This document shows, in pieces, positions 8,479-16,503 of a stretch of 64,000 nt of DNA (its first letter is position 1; every line of letters starts with the position of its first letter). The notes beneath the pieces are model-generated. The model saw nothing but the letters and a program-made list of their open reading frames with translations, was not told the DNA's origin and ran no database searches. Position numbers and translations under genes: made by a program. This DNA is from Fimbriimonas ginsengisoli Gsoil 348. GTDB lineage: Bacteria; Armatimonadota; Fimbriimonadia; Fimbriimonadales; Fimbriimonadaceae. Where the stretch lies: assembly GCA_945881865.1 (NCBI GenBank), contig CAMCVK010000001.1, forward strand, positions 124,001-188,000. The letters run 5' to 3'.

Positions 8479-8769
8479 CTAAATACGGCGTGGCGCGGGC
8501 GGCGGGGTTTGGCGCAACTCGGAAACGACCGGAACGCGGGCGTCATCCAAGGCAATCGCTTGCTGGTGCAACAGCGTGCGCATCTCGGCGATGATCGCGT
8601 TCTGTTCCGCTACGTGACGGCGCAACTCATCAATCTCCAGGTTGCGGGAGGGCAAAGCACCACCACCACCGAACTTGATCTCCGCCAACCGACGATTATG
8701 GAAAAGCACCATCGCAAGCGAACCAAGAATGGTGATCATCAAGAAAAGAAAGAAAACCTCCGGAGCCAT
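8479..8769 (-). CDS. small membrane-anchored coiled-coil protein
   Basis: A 96-residue protein with one N-terminal transmembrane helix (VFFLFLMITILGSLAMVLF). A predicted coiled coil follows (NLEIDELRRHVAEQNAIIAEM) and then TLLHQQAIALDD, with a Pro-rich tail. The HQQ(A/S)IALD motif recurs in the neighbouring 94-residue protein, so the pair look like diverged tandem copies. Its start overlaps the stop of that neighbour by one base at 8769. The role is unknown; a membrane-tethered oligomer is a reasonable guess. Confidence 0.6.
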   Translation of the reverse strand: MAPEVFFLFLMITILGSLAMVLFHNRRLAEIKFGGGGALPSRNLEIDELRRHVAEQNAIIAEMRTLLHQQAIALDDARVPVVSELRQTPPPAPRRI

Positions 8770-9053
8770 CAGTTCCCCCCGTTCCGGTTCTGCAGCGACT
8801 CTTCGCCCCGGCCAAGCCGCGCCTGCGAGTTCGAAAGGTTGTCCAAGGCGATCGATTGCTGATGGACCAATGCCTTCAGTTCCGAAATATCCTGCCGCAA
8901 CTGATTCGACTCGGCGGGGTTCGCCTGCATCGAGGATCGGTACAGCTCGGCCATTCGCCGCTGGTGATCGGTCAGCAGTTTCACGATCGGAATGAGCAGG
9001 GCAAATACCGGAATTAATAGCGCCAATATTTCGGGCTGAAGGATGCGATCCAC
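8769..9053 (-). CDS. small membrane-anchored coiled-coil protein
   Basis: A 94-residue protein with a single hydrophobic segment (ILALLIPVFALLIPIVKLL), then a coiled coil (QLRQDISELKALVHQQSIALDN). GTG at 9053 is chosen: it lies 7 bases after a perfect TATAAT on the minus strand (9061-9066), an arrangement expected of a leaderless message. A longer frame reaches back into hisA but lacks support. It resembles the downstream 96-residue protein in layout and in the HQQSIALD motif. The function is unknown. Confidence 0.55.
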   Translation of the reverse strand: MDRILQPEILALLIPVFALLIPIVKLLTDHQRRMAELYRSSMQANPAESNQLRQDISELKALVHQQSIALDNLSNSQARLGRGEESLQNRNGGN

Positions 9054-9060
9054 GGCGTTT

Positions 9061-9066
9061 ATTATA
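9061..9066 (-). promoter_or_regulatory. TATAAT -10 box abutting a GTG start
   Basis: Reading the minus strand, TATAAT is followed by AAACGCC and then GTG. This places the expected transcription start on or next to the start codon. No good -35 hexamer is seen. It would give the two small genes their own promoter at the end of hisA. Confidence 0.4.
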
Positions 9067-9069
9067 GGG

Positions 9070-9813
9070 CTACGAGGATGCTGAAATGAGGCTTCCGGCC
9101 AGTCGTGCGATTGCGTCGGCCACCGTAAACCGACCTTCGTAGAGCGCCCGGCCCACAATCACCGCTTCCGGCGATGGATTGAGCGCCGAAAGGGCGTCCA
9201 GATCCTCTAGCTTCCCGACCCCGCCGGATGCAATGACATGCGCCGGCACCGCCGCCGCTAGTTCTTGCATGAACGGCAGGTTTGGCCCCGTGAGCTCGCC
9301 GTCTTTGGCGATATCGGTCACGATAAACCGCCGCGCCCCGGCCTGAACCATCAGCTGCATCAGGTCCACGGCCAGAAGTTCGCTCGCCTCGGTCCACCCG
9401 GCGGTTGCCACCCGACCATCGCGGGCATCAATCCCCGCCACGGCCCGCTCGCCCAACTCGCCAAAGGCAACCGAAGCCAGCTCCGGGTCTCGCACCAATG
9501 CGGTGCCAAAGATCACCCGGCCAACCCCCACGTCCAGCAGCCGCCGGGCGGCATCCAGGCTTCTCACGCCTCCACCGACCTCAAGCCTCCCCGGCACGGC
9601 GTTCGCGATCCGCTCAATCACGTTTAGATTGGCTTGGCTGCCCGTTCGCGCGCCGTCAAGATCAACGACGTGAATCCAGTCTGCGCCCGCCTCGGCAAAC
9701 TCCTGCGCGGTCTCCACCGGGTCAGCGGCATACGAAATCTGCCGGTCGTAGTCGCCCTGCATCAGCCGCACTGTCTTGCCGCCCAGCAGGTCGATCGCCG
9801 GGATGATCAGCAT
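9070..9813 (-). CDS. hisA: ProFAR isomerase HisA
   Basis: The 247-residue TIM-barrel enzyme of histidine synthesis converts ProFAR to PRFAR. It starts MLIIPAIDLLGGKTVRLMQGDY with the catalytic Asp8 in PAIDL. It then shows WIHVVDLDGA and a second phosphate-binding half including VTDIAKDGELTGPN with the catalytic Asp, and ends in ASGGVGKLEDL and IVGRALYEGRF. The ATG at 9813 overlaps the hisH stop by 7 bases. A longer upstream frame lies inside hisH and is ignored. hisF does not follow, unlike many his operons. Confidence 0.95.
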   Translation of the reverse strand: MLIIPAIDLLGGKTVRLMQGDYDRQISYAADPVETAQEFAEAGADWIHVVDLDGARTGSQANLNVIERIANAVPGRLEVGGGVRSLDAARRLLDVGVGRVIFGTALVRDPELASVAFGELGERAVAGIDARDGRVATAGWTEASELLAVDLMQLMVQAGARRFIVTDIAKDGELTGPNLPFMQELAAAVPAHVIASGGVGKLEDLDALSALNPSPEAVIVGRALYEGRFTVADAIARLAGSLISASS

Positions 9814-10397
9814 GCGAGAAAGTTCCCCAGGATGTGGAGTCCGGTCGCACTGCTCTTCTCGGGATGAAACTGAGTTCCCCAAACGTTGCCGCGCTGAATG
9901 GCGCTGGTAAACGGCTGGCCGTAGGTCGTCATCGCGGCAATATCGGCATCGTCCTCCGGTTCGCAAACCAGCGAATGCACAAAGTAAACCTGCGCGCCGT
10001 AGGCGACTCCCTCACCCAGGGCATATCCGGGGCGAAATTTGGCCTCATTCCAGCCCATGTGCGGCACCTTCAGACCCGCTTGCGGCGCGAAATAGCGAAC
10101 CCGACCGGGAACAAGCCCCAACCCTTCGTGCTCGCCGTATTCCTCGCTGCGCTCGAACAAAAGCTGCTGGCCAAGGCAGATGCCGAGTACCGGGTTGCCT
10201 GCCCGGGCAAAGGCGCGAATCTCGTCGGCCAGCGGAGATAAGGCTTGCATCGCCGCGCCAAACGCCCCCACGCCGGGGATGACCAACTTGGTCGCGCCGC
10301 GCAGATCTTGCTGAACTTGGCTGCCGTAACCCAGATGTTTCACGGCTTTTGAGATGGAGCTTAGGTTATTGATGCCGTAGTCCAAAATCGTGATCAA
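9807..10397 (-). CDS. hisH: imidazole glycerol phosphate synthase glutaminase HisH
   Basis: A 196-residue class I glutamine amidotransferase that supplies ammonia to HisF. The oxyanion region is LVIPGVGAFG, the nucleophile Cys sits in GICLGQQLLFE, and the His-Glu pair in GTQFHPEKS. KVPHMGWN, involved in the HisF interface, is present. It overlaps hisB by 4 bases upstream and hisA by 7 downstream, so the three are translated from one message. The catalytic triad is intact. Confidence 0.96.
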   Translation of the reverse strand: MITILDYGINNLSSISKAVKHLGYGSQVQQDLRGATKLVIPGVGAFGAAMQALSPLADEIRAFARAGNPVLGICLGQQLLFERSEEYGEHEGLGLVPGRVRYFAPQAGLKVPHMGWNEAKFRPGYALGEGVAYGAQVYFVHSLVCEPEDDADIAAMTTYGQPFTSAIQRGNVWGTQFHPEKSSATGLHILGNFLAC

Positions 10398-10999
10398 TCC
10401 AACTTTCCTTTCGTGGAAGTGGAACCGATCCGATCGCTTCGGCGGGTCGCCGAGTGAACCGCACGCCCGAAACCCTTGAAGATTCCTTCGGCGATGTGGT
10501 GGTCGTTGTCGCCGGCAATCTTGTGAATATGGATCGTGATTCCGGAATGGGCCGAGAACGCGCGGAAGAATTCGCGAATATTCTCGGTCGCCATGTCGCC
10601 CAGCATCTCGCGCTTGAAGTCGGCGTTAAACGTCAGAACGCCGCGCCCGCTAACGTCGATGGCGACCAGCGAGAGCGCTTCGTCCATTGCCGTGTGGTTG
10701 CTGGCGTACCGAACGATCGGCACCGTGTTTGCGAGCGCCTGCGAGAAAGCCTTGCCCAGCACGATTCCGCAATCTTCGATACTGTGGTGGTCGTCAATCT
10801 CGTTATCGCCTTCACAGCTGATCCCGAGGTCAAATTGACCGTGAAAAGCCATCAGCTTGAGCATATGGTCGAAGAACCCGATGCCGGTCTGTACATCCTG
10901 GCGGGTTCCGCCATCGAGGTCGAGCACCACTTGGATGCGCGTTTCGGAGGTCTCTCGGTACACCTCCGCATACCGCACGCCGGGGGTCGATTTGCTCAT
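10394..10999 (-). CDS. hisB: imidazoleglycerol-phosphate dehydratase
   Basis: A 201-residue monofunctional HisB dehydratase. The metal-binding His clusters appear as GIGFFDHMLKLMAFH, DDHHSIEDCGI and DNDHHIAEGIFKGFGRA, the standard pattern of two duplicated domains; SDRIGSTSTKG is the C-terminal tail. There is no fused phosphatase domain, so histidinol-phosphate phosphatase must be separate; a HisN-like gene lies at 31935-32708. It follows the fic gene by 19 bases on the same strand and may share its transcript. Confidence 0.96.
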   Translation of the reverse strand: MSKSTPGVRYAEVYRETSETRIQVVLDLDGGTRQDVQTGIGFFDHMLKLMAFHGQFDLGISCEGDNEIDDHHSIEDCGIVLGKAFSQALANTVPIVRYASNHTAMDEALSLVAIDVSGRGVLTFNADFKREMLGDMATENIREFFRAFSAHSGITIHIHKIAGDNDHHIAEGIFKGFGRAVHSATRRSDRIGSTSTKGKLD

Positions 11000-11018
11000 G
11001 GACGCCAGTTTACTTTCC

Positions 11019-12092
11019 TCAGACGGTGAGGGCGGTCATCAGCGCGTCGTTAACGTACAACGTTTCGCGCCACAGCTTCCGCCGCCGCAGAACGCCGATG
11101 CCTTCGAGCTGTTGCAAATACAGCGATGCCGCCTGCCGTTTCACCAGGCCGGCCGCCACCACGGTTTCGATCCGGATGTACGGCTGGCCGAACACCAGCT
11201 CAACCAGCTCTGCCGAATAGATTTTGGGAAGCTTCGCCCGGACCTCCAGCTTCGCCTGCTGAATCATCTGTTGCAGGTGCTCGATCCGGCGGCGCGTCTC
11301 CAGCGCCGTGATCTGCACGATCTCGACAAAGTACTCCAGCCAGCCGTCCCAATCTTGCCGCTCAGTAACCGCACGAAGCCGCTGATAATACTCCGCGCGA
11401 GACTCGATGATGGCCCGACTCATGTAAAGCACGGGAACCTCAAGCAGCCCCAACTGACACATCCAGAGGATGTTGAGGATGCGGCCGGTGCGGCCGTTGC
11501 CGTCTTTGAACGGGTGGATTGCCTCGAACTGATAGTGCGCGGCGGCAATGCGCACGACCGGATCCACCGGCCCACCGTCGCGAACAAATCCCAACATGTT
11601 GCTTAGTAGATCGCGAATTCGATCCGCTCCGACCGGCGGCGTATAGATGATTTCGCCGGTTGCAGGGTTCCCGATCCGCGTTCCCAGCCCGGCGCGCAAC
11701 TCCACGGGGTGGTCAATAATCGCGGTCGCCAACTGGGGCACGTCGTCGATCGCGATCTCACCGCGAGAATGCCCTTGCCACAACGCCTTCGAATACCGGA
11801 GAACCTCCTTGACTTGTGGATCGGCAGTTTCGTCAGCATGCCCCATCGATCGGTAGAGATCGTCGTTCGTGGTCACGATGTTTTCGATCTCGGACGACGA
11901 CCTTGCCTCCTGCATCACCAACGCCTGAACCAATAGGCCCTGGTTAGGGATCAGTCGACCGGCGTACTTGAGGCCCTCGAGCGCGGCACGGGCCTGAATC
12001 GTCAGCTTCAATACCGACTTCGTTTCCAGCTCGGCGGCGGGCGGAAGCTTCGGCAGCTGGTTGTAGGGCTCGGTTCGGGAGTACGGCATCAT
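11019..12092 (-). CDS. Fic-family protein adenylyltransferase with winged-helix tail
   Basis: A 357-residue Fic protein. The catalytic loop HPFKDGNGRTGR is complete at residues 193-204, so AMP transfer to a target protein is expected. An inhibitory helix motif (S/T)xxxE(G/N) is present as SSEIEN at 66-71, placing it with the class II autoinhibited enzymes. The N-terminus matches the Fic_N domain. The last 80 residues look like a winged helix (IRIETVVAAGLVKRQAASLYLQ...GIGVLRR), as in SoFic-like proteins. Three 24-bp inverted repeats lie just upstream. No antitoxin gene is adjacent. The target is unknown. Confidence 0.92.
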   Translation of the reverse strand: MMPYSRTEPYNQLPKLPPAAELETKSVLKLTIQARAALEGLKYAGRLIPNQGLLVQALVMQEARSSSEIENIVTTNDDLYRSMGHADETADPQVKEVLRYSKALWQGHSRGEIAIDDVPQLATAIIDHPVELRAGLGTRIGNPATGEIIYTPPVGADRIRDLLSNMLGFVRDGGPVDPVVRIAAAHYQFEAIHPFKDGNGRTGRILNILWMCQLGLLEVPVLYMSRAIIESRAEYYQRLRAVTERQDWDGWLEYFVEIVQITALETRRRIEHLQQMIQQAKLEVRAKLPKIYSAELVELVFGQPYIRIETVVAAGLVKRQAASLYLQQLEGIGVLRRRKLWRETLYVNDALMTALTV

Positions 12093-12199
12093 GTCGCGTT
12101 CCTAAACATGATAGCCCGATCATGTCGAAAAAGATGAGAAAAAGCGACATGACAACGATCTCGTGTCGTCAGACCGTACATGAGAACGGGCTCATGTCG
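12089..12199 (-). promoter_or_regulatory. operator array upstream of fic (three inverted repeats)
   Basis: Three copies of CGACATGA-N8-TCATGTCG lie at 12104-12127, 12145-12168 and 12176-12199, each with at most two mismatches. Their centres are 41 and 31 bp apart, close to whole helical turns. A further half-site (TCATGTCG, 12089-12096) overlaps the fic start codon. A -10-like TATCAT on the minus strand (12108-12113) sits inside the first copy, so a bound protein should repress fic. The Fic winged-helix tail is a candidate ligand. Confidence 0.65.
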
Positions 12200-12587
12200 A
12201 GAAAAGAAGGGAAATGCGACGCAAGAGGGCGGTCGACCCTTGCTCATTTGCCCAAAGCCGCAACGTCGCGGCAGACAAGAAGAACTTGGGTTCCCCGCCC
12301 CAGTTAGCTGCAAAAGCTAGGGTCTCCCGTGTGCCGACGATGACATCATTGTCCCGCCTTCGCTTCCGGCTGGGCCGGCGTCGTGCGCGCACTTTCAACT
12401 CATGTTGACGTCTACGAGGTTAGCTGTCGGATTCGGGCCATAAGTTACCCTTGCCAGCAGAAGCTGGCTTTCACCCCTAAGTTACGGTTCCCCCGCTCTC
12501 CGGCCCTTGCGGGTCCGAAAATTCGACGTTTGGCTTTGCGGCCAATTCCAACTATAACCTACGCCGCCCCGATTGTCTACGCGGGCG
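12200..12587. other. intergenic region between fic and ispH, no gene seen
   Basis: About 390 bases without a convincing gene. It contains a perfect hairpin (CCAGC-AGAA-GCTGG, 12454-12467) flanked by a direct repeat of TAAGTTAC at 12441-12448 and 12478-12485. These features could belong to a structured leader or regulatory RNA ahead of ispH, but I recognise no riboswitch or RNA family. Weak open frames here lack ribosome-binding sites and family signals. Confidence 0.4.
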
Positions 12588-12593
12588 TAGAAT
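12588..12593 (+). promoter_or_regulatory. -10 box of ispH, probably leaderless
   Basis: TAGAAT is followed by six bases and then the GTG start at 12600. The distance matches transcription beginning at the start codon. There is no ribosome-binding site, which supports this reading. No clear -35 hexamer is seen. Confidence 0.45.
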
Positions 12594-12599
12594 AAAGAT

Positions 12600-13541
12600 G
12601 TGGAGCAGATTCTCTTGGCCGCGCCGCGCGGTTTTTGTGCGGGCGTCGCCTATGCGATTGAAGTCCTGAATCTCGCCCTGAAGATTCATGGCTCGCCGGT
12701 TTACGTGCGGCACGCCATCGTGCACAACGAGTGGGTCGTTCGATCCTTCGAGTCACGCGGCGTCATTTTCGTCGAAGACATCGCCGACATTCCCAACGGA
12801 TCGGTCGTTGTTTTCTCGGCACACGGCGTTTCGCCGGCCGTCCGGGAAGAATCTGCCGCGCGAAACCTGAAGATCATCGACGCCACCTGCCCGTTGGTGA
12901 GCAAGGTCCACCACGAAGCCCGCCGATACGCTGCAAAGGGTTTCTACATGGTCTACATCGGGCACGCCGGCCACGTGGAAGCCGAAGGCACCATGGGCGA
13001 AGCTCCCGGGCGCATTCAGCTTGTCGAAGACCCGCAACACGCCGAGCACATTGAGCTACCCCCGCACGAGCGGCTGAGCGTTCTCACCCAAACCACGCTG
13101 TCCGTGGAGGAAGTGCGGGAGACCATGGCCGTCCTGAAGCGGCGTTTCCCTCACCTCGAAACCCCGTCCACCGAAGACATCTGCTACGCCACCACGAACC
13201 GGCAAGCTGCAATTCGCGAGCTTGCTCGCCAGTGCGACCTCGTGCTCGTCGTTGGCAGCACGACCTCTTCCAATTCGAACCGTTTGCGAGAAGTAGCCGA
13301 AGGGTTAGGCACTCCCGCTCATCTTCTGATGTACCCGGCCGAGGTCTTGCCGGAGTGGAAGACCAACTACCGCCGAGTCGGCATCTCATCGGGTGCTTCC
13401 ACCCCAGAATCTTTGGTTGAAGACATCATCGGCGAGCTCATTGGCGAGCGGAAAGACGTCCGGGTGGATGTTCTGGAAACGATTAAGGAGGACGTCACAT
13501 TTCGGCCCCCGCGCGAGCTGATCAACCTAGCGATGGTGTAA
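12600..13541 (+). CDS. ispH: 4-hydroxy-3-methylbut-2-enyl diphosphate reductase
   Basis: A 313-residue IspH (LytB), the last enzyme of the MEP isoprenoid pathway, making IPP and DMAPP. The three cysteines that hold the iron-sulfur cluster are in RGFCAGV, DATCPLV and DICYATTNRQ. Substrate-binding motifs HAIVHNEWVV, FSAHGVSP, VGSTTSSNSNRL and GISSGASTP are intact. The start is GTG at 12600, since an ATG two bases before is out of frame. The 3' end may overlap the start of the next gene. Confidence 0.96.
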   Translation: MEQILLAAPRGFCAGVAYAIEVLNLALKIHGSPVYVRHAIVHNEWVVRSFESRGVIFVEDIADIPNGSVVVFSAHGVSPAVREESAARNLKIIDATCPLVSKVHHEARRYAAKGFYMVYIGHAGHVEAEGTMGEAPGRIQLVEDPQHAEHIELPPHERLSVLTQTTLSVEEVRETMAVLKRRFPHLETPSTEDICYATTNRQAAIRELARQCDLVLVVGSTTSSNSNRLREVAEGLGTPAHLLMYPAEVLPEWKTNYRRVGISSGASTPESLVEDIIGELIGERKDVRVDVLETIKEDVTFRPPRELINLAMV

Positions 13542-13927
13542 CCGGGCAGGGGCCGATCCTGTTCTTTGACGGCGTGTGCACGTTCTGTAACCGCAGCGCG
13601 GATTGGGTGATGCGCCGCGACCGCCAGCGTTTGTTCCGGATGGCTTCTTTGCAGGGCGAAACCGCGAAGCGTCTGGTTCCTGAAGCCGCCGAGGATCTAA
13701 ATTCATTCGTGCTCTGGCAAGACGGCGTTGTTTGGAAGCGTTCGGATGCCGCGATTCGGGTGTTGGTCGGTCTTCGCGTTCCCGGGGCAAAAATCCTGGC
13801 CCTCGTTCCACGCCCGTTGCGTGACTTCGCCTACTCAGTGGTGGCAAAGAACCGCTATCGTTGGTTCGGCAAGCGAGAGACCTGCCGCCTGCCATCCGCC
13901 GACGAGCGATCTCGATTTCTTCCGTAG
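13499..13927 (+). CDS. DCC-family (DUF393) thiol-disulfide oxidoreductase-like protein
   Basis: The protein carries ILFFDGVCTFCN, the DxxCxxC motif that names the DCC family; the fold resembles thioredoxin-like proteins. The rest (ADWVMRRDRQRLFRMASLQG...RKRSDAAIRVL...) matches the family length of about 120-140. No ATG, GTG or TTG precedes the motif in frame. A perfect AGGAGG at 13486-13491 stands 7 bases before an in-frame ATT (13499), inside the end of ispH, so I choose ATT. A conservative start is GTG 13574, but that cuts into the motif. The function is unknown. Confidence 0.6.
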   Translation: MSAPARADQPSDGVTGQGPILFFDGVCTFCNRSADWVMRRDRQRLFRMASLQGETAKRLVPEAAEDLNSFVLWQDGVVWKRSDAAIRVLVGLRVPGAKILALVPRPLRDFAYSVVAKNRYRWFGKRETCRLPSADERSRFLP

Positions 13928-13954
13928 CTTGTTCCAGAGTTCACGGCCTCTGAG

Positions 13955-13960
13955 TAGACT
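13955..13960 (+). promoter_or_regulatory. -10-like box before moxR
   Basis: TAGACT, then TCCGTC, then ATG at 13967. This is the same 6-base spacing seen before ispH, consistent with a leaderless message, and no ribosome-binding site is visible. Confidence 0.35.
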
Positions 13961-13966
13961 TCCGTC

Positions 13967-14914
13967 ATGTCCGTTGCTTCTACCATCCGCGAGATTCGCG
14001 AAGAAGTCCGCAAAGTGATCGCCGGCCAGGATGCGGCTGTCGAGCAGGTTCTTGTTGGAATTCTTGCAAACGGGCATGTTCTCCTCGAAGGGGTTCCCGG
14101 CGTTGCCAAAACGCTTCTCGTGCGCACGGTAAGCCGGATCTTCTCGCTGGAATACGGGCGAACGCAGTTCACGCCGGACCTCATGCCGAGCGACGTCATC
14201 GGCACGATGATTTTCGACCCGAAAAGTGGCGACTTTGTGCTGCGGCGCGGCCCGATCTTCGTTGGCGTTCTGCTCGCCGACGAGATCAACCGGACACCGC
14301 CCAAGACCCAGGCCGCGCTGCTTGAGGCAATGGAAGAGCGACAGGCAACGATTGACGGCGTCACCTACCCGCTACCCGAGCCATTCCTCGTTTTTGCCAC
14401 CCAGAACCCGGTCGACTTCGAAGGAACCTATCCCCTCCCCGAAGCCCAGCAAGACCGCTTTCTGCTGAAAATCCTGGTCGGCTATCCCGATGAGGCTTCC
14501 GAGATTCAGGTGCTACACCGGCACCATGCCGGATTCCGGCCCCAAGGGCTCGACGACGCGGGCGTGCGCGCCCTCGTCTCGCTTGAACAGCTGAAGGAAA
14601 TGCAGGCCGAAGTCCAAGCGACGCGCGTGGAGGAAAAGGTTTTTCACTATATCTATCAAGTGGTTAAAGCCACGCGAAACTCGGACGACATCATGGTGGG
14701 AGCCTCGCCGCGCGCCGGCATCGCCTTGCTGAACTGCGCCAAAGCCGTCGCCCGTATCCGCGAGCGCGACTACGTGATTCCCGATGACGTGAAGGAACTC
14801 GCGCTCCCGGTGTTGCGGCACCGAGTGCTGCTGCGGCCAGAAGCCGAGGTGGAAGGGTTGTCCTCCGACAACGTTCTTTCGATTCTTCTTTCGGAACAGA
14901 CCGTGCCTCGCTAG
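13967..14914 (+). CDS. MoxR-family AAA+ ATPase
   Basis: A 315-residue MoxR-type ATPase. Walker A is GVPGVAKTLLV (residues 43-53), Walker B LLADEINRTPPKTQAALLEAMEE, sensor 1 FATQNPVDFEGTYPLPEAQQDRF. The C-terminal lid includes GASPRAGIALL and DVKELALPVLRHRV. MoxR proteins act as chaperone-like ATPases with vWA or DUF58 proteins in maturation of enzymes or membrane complexes. No DUF58 or vWA gene follows here; a strong hairpin ends the unit. The partner must lie elsewhere. Confidence 0.93.
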   Translation: MSVASTIREIREEVRKVIAGQDAAVEQVLVGILANGHVLLEGVPGVAKTLLVRTVSRIFSLEYGRTQFTPDLMPSDVIGTMIFDPKSGDFVLRRGPIFVGVLLADEINRTPPKTQAALLEAMEERQATIDGVTYPLPEPFLVFATQNPVDFEGTYPLPEAQQDRFLLKILVGYPDEASEIQVLHRHHAGFRPQGLDDAGVRALVSLEQLKEMQAEVQATRVEEKVFHYIYQVVKATRNSDDIMVGASPRAGIALLNCAKAVARIRERDYVIPDDVKELALPVLRHRVLLRPEAEVEGLSSDNVLSILLSEQTVPR

Positions 14915-14958
14915 ACGGCTGAATTTTTCAGCCGTCGCAAAATTTTCGGCCTTTTTTT
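14914..14958 (+). terminator. terminator after moxR
   Basis: GACGGCTGAA (14914-14923) and TTCAGCCGTC (14927-14936) form a perfect 10-bp stem with a 3-base loop. A GCCG/CGGC mini-stem and a run of seven T (14952-14958) follow. Termination is likely although the T-run is displaced from the first stem. Confidence 0.7.
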
Positions 14959-15037
14959 ATTAAGGTTTGCACACCAGACGTGATATTGGCAATAGCTTAA
15001 CGTAGGTTTAATCCCGGTGTGGAGTACTAGGGCGGTC

Positions 15038-15847
<810 letters not shown>

Positions 15848-15872
15848 GAAGTTAGGAGGCGAACAAACCCTT

Positions 15873-15903
15873 GGGGGCGGCCAGTGCCGTCCCCACTTTT
15901 TTT
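15873..15903 (+). terminator. terminator after the prepilin gene
   Basis: GGGG(G)CGGC pairs with GCCG(T)CCCC around a CAGT loop (15873-15894), followed by A, C and a T-run reaching 15903. This is a typical intrinsic terminator. Confidence 0.85.
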
Positions 15904-15910
15904 CAAACCC

Positions 15911-16129
15911 ATGAAAACTTTCTCGATCCTCGCCCTTTTCGCCGCCCTCCTCTGCGTTGGCTGCAACGGTGCTTCCGAAGGCAGTGCCGTCGAGACCAAA
16001 GCTTCCGACGTTAAAGTTGAGCTGACCCCAGAGCAGCAACAACAAAACGAAGCCGGGAAGAACAATCCGAACTACGACCCGTCCGAAGACGCCGCGAAAG
16101 CCCGCCAGGGCAAAGCAAACGGCAAGTAA
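15911..16129 (+). CDS. small predicted lipoprotein
   Basis: A 72-residue exported lipoprotein. MKTFSILALFAALLCVGC is a signal peptide with lipobox LCVGC; the mature 50-55 residues are polar, rich in Gln, Asn and Ala, and without a known domain. The ATG at 15911 is preferred over an in-frame GTG at 15884, which falls inside the preceding terminator stem. There is no ribosome-binding site, as the start follows the terminator T-run by a few bases. The function is unknown. Confidence 0.6.
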   Translation: MKTFSILALFAALLCVGCNGASEGSAVETKASDVKVELTPEQQQQNEAGKNNPNYDPSEDAAKARQGKANGK

Positions 16130-16203
16130 GCCCATGCCTGCCTGGTTCCGCGCGGAAACCAGGTAGGCGAACCCCACACTCCGGCAGAAATTCTTGCTAA
16201 TCT

Positions 16204-16503
16204 ATGAGCATGCGCAACGACGCGGATCACGCCGCCCTTCTCGCCAGGGTCCTCAAGCGCCAATCTCGCCTGGGACTCGCGGTGGCCGCCGTTTTTGTCG
16301 TGGTGCTCGTTGGCCTTCCGCTGGCCAATATGTTTTCGCCCGCCTCGGTTGAATTCAAAGTAGGCGGATTCACCGCAACGTGGCTTTTCCTCGGCGTTCT
16401 TTTCTACATCGTGACTGCCGGCCTCGCCTTCGTATTCGTTAACGCCTCGAACAAGATCGAAGACGAAACCATCGCCGAATACCGAGGCAAAGCGAAGCTA
16501 TGA
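16204..16503 (+). CDS. DUF485 family membrane protein
   Basis: A 99-residue protein with two transmembrane helices (LAVAAVFVVVLVGLPLANMF and TATWLFLGVLFYIVTAGLAFVFV), the DUF485/YjcH layout. In many bacteria such a gene precedes and overlaps an acetate-type symporter (actP), as here: the stop overlaps the next ATG by 4 bases. It probably helps assembly or regulation of the symporter. ATG 16204 is listed; ATG 16210 is an alternative, because TAATCT (16198-16203) would be a -10 box six bases before it. Confidence 0.85.
   Translation: MSMRNDADHAALLARVLKRQSRLGLAVAAVFVVVLVGLPLANMFSPASVEFKVGGFTATWLFLGVLFYIVTAGLAFVFVNASNKIEDETIAEYRGKAKL

Noticed and set aside
12089-12313. Minus-strand ORF upstream of fic
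   Set aside because: It overlaps the operator repeats, lacks a ribosome-binding site and shows no family signal.
12280-12400. Minus-strand peptide phrase LAFAA, like a tmRNA tag
   Set aside because: No stop follows the Ala-Ala, the conserved TTCGAC of tmRNA is missing nearby, and no T arm with CCA is found downstream.
12430-12560. Possible riboswitch before ispH
   Set aside because: A hairpin and direct repeat exist, but no conserved core of a known riboswitch (cobalamin, c-di-GMP, TPP and others) could be matched.
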